In this document: one piece after another, positions 1 through 4,959 of the stretch
How positions within the stretch are numbered: the stretch's first letter is position 1
Layout of the letters: each line of letters opens with the position of its first letter
Source: Chloroflexota bacterium
Lineage (GTDB): Bacteria; Chloroflexota; Dehalococcoidia; Lucifugimonadales; Lucifugimonadaceae
NCBI GenBank assembly: GCA_016210435.1
Contig: JACQUF010000094.1
Span: 1-7,640 of the forward strand
DNA: 7,640 bases
Reading direction: 5' to 3'
Notes under the pieces: model-generated
Seen by the model: only the letters and a program-made list of their open reading frames with translations
Database searches by the model: none
What the model was told of the DNA's origin: nothing
Made by a program: the position numbers and the translations under genes

Positions 1-302
1 ACGAACGCGGCGAACGCGAGCACCAGCCAGGAGCCTCGCGGTCTGTACTCTGCACGCCGCACCGCGAGTACTACCCACATTCCAAAGATGATTTCGATCA
101 GACCGCGGGTGGCGAGCGCTTTCCCCAGGATGAACGGGAAGAACGTGTCCGCCGTGACGACGAACGGGGTGAGGTAGAGGAGCGCGATCCCGAAACGGAT
201 CGACCAGATGAGACCCCTGTCCAAACCCTGGCGCAAGGCAAGAAACGACGCCAGTGGCGCCAGAGACGCGGCCCAGAGAGCAATGACGAATCGAAAATCC
301 AC
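1..302 (-). CDS. O-antigen ligase/polymerase-like integral membrane protein, N-terminal part
   Basis: Only the first 100 codons are present; the gene leaves the window at base 1. The translation from GTG at 302 is strongly hydrophobic, with likely membrane segments near residues 5-23, 33-50 and 67-82 and a fourth starting near 91. The stretch around residues 54-88 (FFPFILGKALATRGLIEI, then a VRRAEYRPR loop) resembles the N-terminus of large bacterial O-antigen ligase (Wzy_C-type) membrane proteins, which typically read 'FFPFITGKAFFFR...ALRDPEYRPR'. Such proteins polymerise or transfer glycans at the outer face of the cytoplasmic membrane. The diagnostic ligase domain lies outside the window, so the call is from family memory. 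No in-frame ATG lies near GTG 302, and no Shine-Dalgarno precedes it; a -10-like box 7 bases upstream suggests a leaderless start. A TTG near residue 27 is an alternative start. The sugar-phosphate isomerase gene upstream on the same strand fits a glycan context. Confidence 0.6.
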   Translation of the reverse strand, partial: MDFRFVIALWAASLAPLASFLALRQGLDRGLIWSIRFGIALLYLTPFVVTADTFFPFILGKALATRGLIEIIFGMWVVLAVRRAEYRPRGSWLVLAFAAF

Positions 303-309
303 GCGGGCG

Positions 310-338
310 ATTGTAGCCGGATGGGAAGGGAGCTTCAG
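310..338 (-). promoter_or_regulatory. Putative promoter giving a leaderless transcript of the membrane-protein gene
   Basis: On the minus strand, TACAAT (315 down to 310) matches 5 of 6 bases of the -10 consensus. Seventeen bases upstream is CTGAAG (338 down to 333), a 3-of-6 match to the -35 consensus. Seven bases separate the -10 box from GTG at 302, so transcription would start at or next to the start codon. It sits in the 92-base gap after the isomerase stop codon. No transcription data support it. Confidence 0.4.
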
Positions 339-394
339 GACCTTCCCGATCTCGGAGGACGCGGGTGAGGGGCGGAGGCCCTCTTGTCGAGCGC

Positions 395-1489
395 CTAGAT
401 TCCGCCCCTGGCAGCAGCGGTCGCGTACGTGCGGTCCTTCAATCGCGTCAACGCGGCAGTCTTCGAAGGGTTACGGCCGGTCAGGATCGCCAGGTAGTAC
501 GCCGTCATATCGCCGATCAGCGACCCGTGCAATATGTCGCCGAGGATCCCCGGCGCCTGGATCTCGATCATTCGATGCCTGATCTTTTCTTCGACCATCA
601 ATTCGGCGGTCAACCTGAGCCGCGCTCGGAGCTCCCCCGAGAAATTAGGTGAGTCGAGGACCAATACGTACGGCAGCCCGTTCAACGATTCCGGCAGTCC
701 GTAACCCTGTACGCCGTTGTGGTTGACCTCCGGCATGCCTTCCGTAAATGCCCACGTGTCCGCGTTTTCGTTGAACTGAGTTTTCCAGCGGAACGCGACG
801 GCGGTCAGGTGGCGCGCCCCGTAGATCACCGGCAGCCTGCCGTTCAATTCCAGGGCGAGTTGCTTCGCAAAGTTGGCTTCCGAAGGTAACTCGGTGCTCA
901 GCGATCTCAGGAGGGGCTCCAGCGTTGCCACGGCGGCACTGAACTGTTGCGACATATCCGGCAACGCACCGAGTAGTTGCAGCGCCCTTAACGGAGCAAC
1001 GAAGGTAAATCCGAGCGCAGCGCGTGGCTCACCCTTGTACCGGATCTCAAGCGCCTGAACTCCCGCGGCGCGGGCCTCGCCGAGCAATTCCTGCGGCCCG
1101 GTGATGGCGAGGGTGGCGGCGCGCTTCTCCCGGGCTGCTTTAAACGCGGACCGGGTTTCGACAGTGCCGCCCGAAATGCTGACGACGACGACCAGGGTCC
1201 GTTCGTCTACCCATGCCGGAAGGCCGTAATCACGCCATACGGTCACGGGGACTGCGCCGGGCGTTGCGTCGGCAATGCCTTTTACAAGAAGCCCCCCGAT
1301 AGCCGAACCGCCCATCCCGGCGATGACAACGCGCTCCGGCTTACGCCTGGAATCCCGGGGCAGCGCCTGCCCGCCCAGATCCCACCCGCGTCGCGCCTGC
1401 TCGGCCAGACCCAATAGGCGTGTCCTCATACCCGCGGGGTCGATCGTCGTGTATGCGGTCTGGTCGTCGAGGCGGTTCGATTGGGCCAT
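395..1489 (-). CDS. Bifunctional phosphoglucose/phosphomannose isomerase (SIS-domain family)
   Basis: This cytoplasmic enzyme interconverts fructose-6-phosphate with glucose-6-phosphate and mannose-6-phosphate, linking glycolysis/gluconeogenesis to nucleotide-sugar supply. The 364-residue product is close to the family's usual 310-350. Two SIS (sugar isomerase) folds are visible: GMGGSAIGG at residues 58-66 and the phosphate-binding SISGGTVET at 104-112, where the commoner form is SYSGNTEET. The catalytic pair known from the Pyrobaculum enzyme, Glu203 and His219, matches Glu241 (in FNENA) and His257 (in EVNHN), with the same 16-residue spacing. The C-terminal HGSLIGDMTAYYLAILTGRNP segment and Lys351 in TRLK fit the family's last helices and active-site lysine. 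The ATG at 1489 is preceded by GAGAGG eight bases upstream on the minus strand. It is divergent from argJ and lies 92 bases upstream of a likely glycan-ligase gene. Dedicated phosphomannose isomerases of other folds do not have these motifs. Confidence 0.94.
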   Translation of the reverse strand: MAQSNRLDDQTAYTTIDPAGMRTRLLGLAEQARRGWDLGGQALPRDSRRKPERVVIAGMGGSAIGGLLVKGIADATPGAVPVTVWRDYGLPAWVDERTLVVVVSISGGTVETRSAFKAAREKRAATLAITGPQELLGEARAAGVQALEIRYKGEPRAALGFTFVAPLRALQLLGALPDMSQQFSAAVATLEPLLRSLSTELPSEANFAKQLALELNGRLPVIYGARHLTAVAFRWKTQFNENADTWAFTEGMPEVNHNGVQGYGLPESLNGLPYVLVLDSPNFSGELRARLRLTAELMVEEKIRHRMIEIQAPGILGDILHGSLIGDMTAYYLAILTGRNPSKTAALTRLKDRTYATAAARGGI

Positions 1490-1555
1490 GCGTTGTTCCT
1501 CTCGAACGGCTGACGCGACGAACTTGCGTCGAATTTCGGAACGGAGAGGCAGCTA

Positions 1556-1564
1556 TGTTACAAT
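1556..1564 (+). promoter_or_regulatory. Putative extended -10 promoter for argJ
   Basis: TGT-TACAAT at 1556-1564 has the TGn extension directly upstream of a 5-of-6 match to the -10 consensus, which lessens the need for a -35 box. A weak -35 candidate, TTCGGA (1535-1540), lies 18 bases upstream. Transcription would begin near 1571, leaving a leader of about 170 bases before argJ. The 6-bp inverted repeat CGGAAC/GTTCCG (1537-1542, 1574-1579) brackets the box and could bind a regulator; that part is speculative. Confidence 0.45.
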
Positions 1565-1653
1565 CTGCGCCCTGTTCCGCAAAGCTGCGACCGTATCTGA
1601 GCGCTTCGACTCGCGCCCCGGCTAATTCGTGGCTTCGCTCTTCCCTCCAGAGA

Positions 1654-1675
1654 AGGAGTTCGGTCAACCACTCCT
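1654..1675 (+). other. Small hairpin in the argJ leader
   Basis: AGGAGT (1654-1659) and ACTCCT (1670-1675) can form a 6-bp stem with a 10-base loop. The left arm is part of AAGGAG, which looks like a ribosome-binding site but has no start codon at a usable distance. No T-run follows, so it is not a terminator by sequence. It could be an RNA fold or chance. Confidence 0.25.
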
Positions 1676-1741
1676 CAGAGAAATGGGGCGCGGGAGCGGG
1701 AAAAAGGCCTCGTTACTGACATGACCGAGGTGAGCAACTCA

Positions 1742-2962
1742 ATGACATCGCACGTCAGCCAGGTTTCGGACGGAAGCGTGACGAGCGCAAAGGGCTTCCG
1801 GGCGGGGGGCGTGTACGCAGGTCTGAAAACGCCCGGCCGCACCAAGCTCGACCTTGGGCTGATTCTGTCGGACACCCCCTGCACAGCGGCCGCGACCTTT
1901 TCACGCAACTCGGTCCTTTCGCCCTCGGCATCGCTAAGCCGCGAAACGATCAAGGCAGGCGGACCCGTCCGGGCGATCGTGGCGAATTCCGGGTGCGCGA
2001 ATTGTTGCGTCGGCGCCCAGGGCTTCACAGATGCGAAAGAGATGGTCGCACTCGCCGCCGGGGCCGCCGGCGCGAAACCGAATGAAGTCCTCGTATGTTC
2101 TACCGGCGTCATCGGAAAAGAGCTCCCCATGGGCGTGATCCGGGAAGGGATGCCGAAGATTCGGGTGTCGCCGGATGGCGGCCACGAATTCGCGCGGGCG
2201 ATCATGACGACCGATTCGAGGCCGAAGGAGTATGCCGTTTCGGTCAAAGTTGGTGGAAAGACCGCCATCGTTGGTGGTTGCGCGAAGGGTGCGGGCATGA
2301 TCCACCCCAACATGGCGACCATGCTGGCCTTCATGACGACAGATGCGAACGTCGCGCAGTCCTTCTTGCGGAAAGCCTTGGTCGACGCGGTGACCGTCTC
2401 CTTCAATCAGATCGACGTGGACACCGATCAGAGCACGAATGACACGTGCATCCTGCTAGCCAACGGCGCTGCCGGCAATTCGCCTTTGAAGGGTGGCGAT
2501 AACGATTCGCACCTGTTTGCCGAGGCGGTCCAGTCGGTCGCCGTCCATCTCGCCAAGGAGATAGCCAGGGACGGCGAGGGCGCTAAACATCTGATTGAAG
2601 CCCGCGTTGAGGGTGCGCGAAACGCGCAGGAAGCTCGCGTATTCGCCCGTTCCATCGTGTCCTCTCCACTCGTGAAAACCGCCGTCTACGGGCGAGACCC
2701 GAACTGGGGGAGAATCATGATGGCAATCGGCAAAACCGAGATCCCGATCGAAGAATCGAAGGTGCAGATTTTCATCGGCGACATCCAGATCGTCGAAGGC
2801 GGGATCGCAATCCAGTACTTCACGCAGTCGGTGGTCGCCGCACTCGGACAGCCCGAGGTGCGTCTTCGTGTCAACCTCAACGTTGGAAACGGCGCAGGAG
2901 TTGCTTGGGGCTGCGATCTCACCGAAGGTTACGTCGTCGAGAACTCGGCCTACACGACCTAG
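1742..2962 (+). CDS. argJ: Glutamate N-acetyltransferase (ornithine acetyltransferase) ArgJ
   Basis: ArgJ moves the acetyl group from N-acetylornithine to glutamate, closing the cyclic arginine pathway; bifunctional forms also use acetyl-CoA, which sequence alone cannot settle here. The precursor self-cleaves into alpha and beta chains. The cleavage site is clear: KGAGMIHPNMATMLAFMTTD, with the Ala-Thr bond at 192/193 counted from the ATG at 1742 and that Thr (codon at 2318) as the new N-terminal nucleophile. CSTGVIG (residues 119-125) is the oxyanion-hole region, and STNDT, GRDPNWGRIM and the C-terminal ENSAYTT match the family. I prefer ATG 1742 (406 aa) over in-frame ATG 1721 (413 aa) because GAGGTGA lies eight bases before 1742, while 1721 has no clear ribosome-binding site. 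The segment NSGCANCCVGAQG is Cys-rich where many homologues have NSGNANACTGEQG, and the usual AAPV region reads LSPSA. argB follows after 288 bases. Confidence 0.97.
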   Translation: MTSHVSQVSDGSVTSAKGFRAGGVYAGLKTPGRTKLDLGLILSDTPCTAAATFSRNSVLSPSASLSRETIKAGGPVRAIVANSGCANCCVGAQGFTDAKEMVALAAGAAGAKPNEVLVCSTGVIGKELPMGVIREGMPKIRVSPDGGHEFARAIMTTDSRPKEYAVSVKVGGKTAIVGGCAKGAGMIHPNMATMLAFMTTDANVAQSFLRKALVDAVTVSFNQIDVDTDQSTNDTCILLANGAAGNSPLKGGDNDSHLFAEAVQSVAVHLAKEIARDGEGAKHLIEARVEGARNAQEARVFARSIVSSPLVKTAVYGRDPNWGRIMMAIGKTEIPIEESKVQIFIGDIQIVEGGIAIQYFTQSVVAALGQPEVRLRVNLNVGNGAGVAWGCDLTEGYVVENSAYTT

Positions 2963-3065
2963 CGGTCCCGGAATGCCGTTTTCGGTCGGTGCGCGTATTC
3001 CCGGCCTACTCACGGCCCGAACCGGCCCCACCCTTGTGGCCCTGAGTCCGATGCAGTCGGGCCGC

Positions 3066-3092
3066 TCTGTCGTCCTGAGCGAAGCGAAGGAC
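3066..3092 (+). repeat. Intergenic repeat box, copy 1 (TCTGTCGTCCTGAGCGAAGC type)
   Basis: A 27-base box in the argJ-argB spacer; its last 24 bases run from GTCGTCCTGAG (3069-3079) through GCGAAGCGAAGGAC. GTCCT and AGGAC inside it can pair as a small hairpin. Very similar boxes are scattered between genes in many Chloroflexota and some other genomes, by memory rather than by search. It matches copy 2 at 3153-3179, and its first 12 bases recur inverted at 3215-3226. A looser relative, GTGGCCCTGAG, lies at 3036-3046. Confidence 0.75.
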
Positions 3093-3152
3093 CTGTTGGG
3101 TCAGCAGGCTCTTCGTCGGCCCGGGGCCGGCTCAGAGCGACAAATCCATTCG

Positions 3153-3179
3153 TCTGTCGTTCCGAGCGTACTGAGGGAC
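3153..3179 (+). repeat. Intergenic repeat box, copy 2 (degenerate direct repeat)
   Basis: The stretch TCTGTCGTTCCGAGCG then TACTGAGGGAC aligns without gaps to copy 1 at 3066-3092. Eighteen of the last 24 bases are identical and the leading TCTGTCGT is exact. The two copies start 87 bases apart. The level of divergence suggests an old duplication or two independent members of one family. Confidence 0.7.
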
Positions 3180-3214
3180 GTGTCCTTCACCTGGAAGAGA
3201 CTTCCTGACGAGAT

Positions 3215-3226
3215 CTCAGGACGACA
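3215..3226 (-). repeat. Inverted partner of repeat copy 1
   Basis: CTCAGGACGACA at 3215-3226 is the exact reverse complement of TGTCGTCCTGAG at 3068-3079. The pair delimits a 159-base block (3068-3226) with 12-bp inverted ends, like a miniature mobile element. A local 6-bp hairpin (TCCTGA 3203-3208 with TCAGGA 3216-3221) overlaps it. The block ends 24 bases before the argB start codon. Confidence 0.65.
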
Positions 3227-3250
3227 CATCATGGGTGTGGAAGGCGCGCC

Positions 3251-4048
3251 ATGAGAGAGCGATTTCCCGGCGACAACGTGATCGTCGTCAAAGTTGGCGG
3301 CAGCACGCTCGGGGAGAGCGACTCGACGACGCCGGACATCGTGACCCTCCACAAGCGCGGGTATCGCGTCGTCGTCGTTCACGGTGGGGGCAAGGTCATC
3401 TCGGACTGGGTCAGGCGCCAGGGGATCCACCCCGAGTTCGTGCGCGGGCTTCGGAAAACGGACAAGGCCACGCTGGACGTTGCGGTTGCCGTCCTGTGCG
3501 GCCTCGTCAATGCCCAGCTTGTAGCAGAAATCATCTCGGCGGGTAGCGATGCGGTGGGCCTTTCCGGGATTTCCGGAGGCATGCTCAAGGGCGAGATTCT
3601 TGACCCTGAGCTTGGTTACGTGGGAAGGATCATTGACGTCGACCCGCGGCCGATCCTGGGGGTCCTCGCCGGCGGCTCGATCCCGGTGATCGCCCCGACT
3701 GCGTTGCACGTAAAACCTTCCGCAAACGGCGTGGACCGTATCCTGAACGTCAATGCAGACACCTCAGCCGGGCACATCGCGAGAGCGTTGAAGGCGAACT
3801 GTTTGATCTTTCAGACGGATGTCAGCGGTGTCCTCGACCTCGAAAGGCGGCTGATACCCAGGATGTCGCGCCGGCAGGCTCTCGAATTGATCGAATCCGG
3901 AGTCGCCGGGGGCGGAATGATTCCCAAGATCGAAGCATGTACCGATGCGCTAGAGACTGTGGGCTCGGGTCATATCGTCGATGGCCGGATCGCCGGTGCG
4001 CTCGTCGCGTGCGTCGATGGCGAGGCCATTGGCACTCGTATCGTGTGA
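3251..4048 (+). CDS. argB: Acetylglutamate kinase ArgB
   Basis: ArgB phosphorylates N-acetylglutamate with ATP, the second step of arginine synthesis, in the cytoplasm. The 265-residue product has the amino-acid-kinase fold signatures in order: KVGGS with Lys14 (phosphate contact), HGGGK at 44-48, FVRGLRKT with Arg68 (acetylglutamate binding), LGYVGRI at 121-127, NVNAD with Asn166 and Asp170 spaced as Asn158/Asp162 in E. coli, TDVSGVLD at 189-196, and GGMIPK with Lys226. ATG 3251 is preceded by GGAAGG at six bases. In the same frame there is a stop at 3206-3208 and no start codon between it and 3251, so the short N-terminus is real. That N-terminus lacks the extra helix of arginine-inhibited hexameric kinases, and the C-terminus (ALVACVDGEAIGT) lacks their LLEIFT-type segment. 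The next gene starts 19 bases after its stop, so the two are probably cotranscribed. Confidence 0.97.
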   Translation: MRERFPGDNVIVVKVGGSTLGESDSTTPDIVTLHKRGYRVVVVHGGGKVISDWVRRQGIHPEFVRGLRKTDKATLDVAVAVLCGLVNAQLVAEIISAGSDAVGLSGISGGMLKGEILDPELGYVGRIIDVDPRPILGVLAGGSIPVIAPTALHVKPSANGVDRILNVNADTSAGHIARALKANCLIFQTDVSGVLDLERRLIPRMSRRQALELIESGVAGGGMIPKIEACTDALETVGSGHIVDGRIAGALVACVDGEAIGTRIV

Positions 4049-4053
4049 CTGAA

Positions 4054-4061
4054 GAGGAGGG
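4054..4061 (+). promoter_or_regulatory. Strong ribosome-binding site fixing the GTG start of the SDR gene
   Basis: GAGGAGGG at 4054-4061 lies six bases before GTG 4068 and is the best Shine-Dalgarno match on the plus strand in this window. It supports the non-ATG start and places the conserved glycine-rich motif at residue 11, as usual for the family. Confidence 0.85.
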
Positions 4062-4067
4062 ATTTGC

Positions 4068-4811
4068 GTGAACCTGAAGGGTAAGCGAGTCATCGTGACT
4101 GGCGCCGCTACAGGCATCGGGCGCGCGACTGCAATTCGCGTCGCTGCAGAGGGCGCCGTGGTGGCCGTGTTCGACGTCAACGACGGCGAAGCGCAGAAGA
4201 CAATCGCCACGGTCGGGGAAGCTGGCGGCAAGGCGCGCTTCTGGCACGTGGACGTCACCAGTGAAGCAGATGTCAGAACCGGGATAGCGCAAGCCATCAA
4301 ATGGCTGGGCGGCGGGCCGGATGCGCTCCTGCATCTCGCAGGGATTCTCCAGGGTCCCCACGTAGAGATTCTCGAATTCACGGAAGCGACATGGGACCGC
4401 GTGATCGACGTCAATCTGAAAGGTTCATTCCTGGTTTCCAAGCACGTCGCCGGCTACATGGAGAAGGCCGGTAGGGGCGTGATCGTACTCACCGCATCCG
4501 GGGCCGGTGTGATTGGCGGCAGCTCCTCGTTTGCTTACGGCGCCAGCAAGGGCGGGGTGCACGGGCTGGCAATGGTGCTTGCCGGGCGCCTCGGGCCAAA
4601 GGGGATTCGTGTAAATGACATCGCTCCCGGAGCGCTCGCGACTCCTCTGAAGATCGGCCAGGTGGAGGAGTCCTTCCGCAGGACCGGGAATAGCGAGGAA
4701 TACGAGCGCGCCATGAAATCGCTGATGCCTCCGGAAGGCGTCGCCTCAGTCATGGCTTTCCTTGCGTCCGACGACGCGGACTACGTCAAGGGAACGATAT
4801 TCACAAAGTGA
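4068..4811 (+). CDS. Short-chain dehydrogenase/reductase (SDR), classical type, short C-terminus
   Basis: An NAD(P)-dependent oxidoreductase of unknown substrate, 247 residues. Visible classical SDR elements are the cofactor loop TGAATGIG (11-18), Asp36 at the end of strand 2 (which favours NAD over NADP), VDV with Asp62, a variant HLAG (89-92) in place of NNAG, Asn116 in VNLKG, catalytic Ser144, Tyr157 and Lys161 (YGASK), and the APGALATP loop (186-193). The C-terminus is odd: family members usually continue 'GTIFTVDGG' plus several residues, but here the protein stops at GTIFTK, and the stop codon lies inside a 14-bp palindrome. The active site is complete, so the enzyme may still work, but the last strand and its oligomer contacts would be shortened. 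It sits 19 bases after argB with a strong ribosome-binding site, yet SDRs have no known part in arginine synthesis. Its convergent neighbour is an enolase-superfamily dehydratase-like gene, which would suit sugar-acid metabolism; that is inference. Confidence 0.94.
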   Translation: MNLKGKRVIVTGAATGIGRATAIRVAAEGAVVAVFDVNDGEAQKTIATVGEAGGKARFWHVDVTSEADVRTGIAQAIKWLGGGPDALLHLAGILQGPHVEILEFTEATWDRVIDVNLKGSFLVSKHVAGYMEKAGRGVIVLTASGAGVIGGSSSFAYGASKGGVHGLAMVLAGRLGPKGIRVNDIAPGALATPLKIGQVEESFRRTGNSEEYERAMKSLMPPEGVASVMAFLASDDADYVKGTIFTK

Positions 4812-4837
4812 CATCGGCGCCCCGGCGCCGATGTCAC
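4808..4837. repeat. Perfect 14-bp palindrome overlapping the SDR stop codon
   Basis: GTGACATCGGCGCC (4808-4821) and GGCGCCGATGTCAC (4824-4837) are exact inverted repeats around a CC centre. The SDR stop codon TGA (4809-4811) lies in the left arm. The right arm runs into GTCACCCTGAG (4833-4843), a relative of the GTCGTCCTGAG boxes in the argJ-argB spacer, so it may be one end of the same repeat family. The RNA hairpin would be very stable and could end or protect the transcript, but no T-run follows, so a canonical intrinsic terminator is not supported. Confidence 0.85.
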
Positions 4838-4848
4838 CCTGAGTCCGC

Positions 4849-4880
4849 CCTCACCCTACCCTCTCCCCAAGGGAGAGGAG
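4849..4880. repeat. CCTCACCCTACC hairpin repeat, copy A
   Basis: CCTCACCCTACC is followed by an 8-bp hairpin: CCTCTCCC (4860-4867), loop CAA, GGGAGAGG (4871-4878), then AG. Repeats of the form 'CCCTCACCCTAGCCCTCTCCC..GGGAGAGG' are common between genes in many bacterial genomes; I state this from memory. Copy B lies 16 bases downstream. Confidence 0.75.
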
Positions 4881-4895
4881 ATGCCCAGGAGATGT

Positions 4896-4952
4896 CCTCA
4901 CCCCTACCGTGCTTCGACAGGCTCAGCACGCGGTCTCCCGGCGGGAGAGGAG
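4896..4952. repeat. CCTCACCCTACC hairpin repeat, copy B, interrupted
   Basis: CCTCACCCCTACC (4896-4908) and TCTCCC-GGC-GGGAGAGGAG (4934-4952) reproduce the two halves of copy A, but 25 bases (4909-4933) separate them. Removing these bases restores an almost complete copy of A. The second half still forms a 6-bp hairpin (TCTCCC 4934-4939 with GGGAGA 4943-4948). It ends seven bases before the stop codon of the convergent gene. Confidence 0.65.
4908..4930. repeat. Palindromic box CGTGCT...AGCACG nested in copy B
   Basis: CGTGCT (4908-4913) and AGCACG (4925-4930) form a 6-bp stem around TCGACAGGCTC. Boxes of the form 'TTCGACAGGCTCAGCAC' recur between genes in several phyla, by memory. Its position between the two halves of copy B indicates that it arrived by insertion into an older repeat. 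Confidence 0.65.
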
Positions 4953-4959
4953 CTGACTG

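Larger units (their letters stand above)
1490..1741. other. Divergent intergenic region between the isomerase and argJ
   Basis: This 252-base gap has no convincing gene; the open frames crossing it are low-complexity Arg/Ser-rich translations. It carries the isomerase ribosome-binding site near its left end, an extended -10 promoter toward argJ (separate entry), and several short inverted repeats. CGGAAC (1537-1542) pairs with GTTCCG (1574-1579) and is centred on the -10 box. GCAGCT (1549-1554) pairs with AGCTGC (1583-1588). Overlapping 5-bp hairpins are possible at 1512-1531. I saw no ArgR-type box, tRNA or recognisable riboswitch. Confidence 0.6.
2963..3250. other. argJ-argB spacer filled with repeat boxes
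   Basis: The 288-base gap between two genes that normally lie close together holds no convincing gene. Its right half is the repeat block described separately, plus a CGGCC/GGCCG mini-hairpin near 3117-3129. The left part (2963-3035) contains only weak dyads. No T-rich terminator and no strong promoter were seen, so argJ-argB cotranscription remains plausible. The argB ribosome-binding site GGAAGG lies at 3239-3244. Confidence 0.6.

Noticed and set aside
367..383. GAGGG-n7-CCCTC hairpin after the isomerase gene as a terminator
   Set aside because: Only 5 bp of stem and no T-run on either strand; too weak to call.
1466..1482. GGTTCGATTGG, resembling a tRNA T-loop
   Set aside because: It lies within the isomerase coding sequence, and no matching acceptor or anticodon arms were found.
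1275..1719. Open frames of 99-116 codons crossing the isomerase start and the argJ leader
   Set aside because: Arg/Ser-rich, motif-free translations that cover a promoter-like region; no suitable ribosome-binding site was seen.
1675..2406. A 243-codon open frame on the minus strand opposite argJ
   Set aside because: It lies wholly opposite a gene with clear family motifs, its translation shows no recognisable domain, and it is explained by GC-rich codon use in argJ.
3066..3226. Insertion sequence
   Set aside because: The block is about 160 bases, encodes no transposase, and has no clear target-site duplication; at most a non-autonomous miniature element.
3101..3709. A 202-codon minus-strand frame across the argJ-argB spacer and argB
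   Set aside because: The Asp/Arg-rich translation is typical of antisense frames in GC-rich genes, and it spans both repeat boxes and the well-supported argB start.
4808..4880. Bidirectional intrinsic terminator between the convergent genes
   Set aside because: The hairpins are strong but no T-tract follows on either side, and the sequences fit repeat families better. A role in ending transcripts remains possible.
4849..4952. CRISPR-like direct repeats
   Set aside because: Only two copies, with internal dyads and no regular spacers; one copy is interrupted. There are no cas genes.
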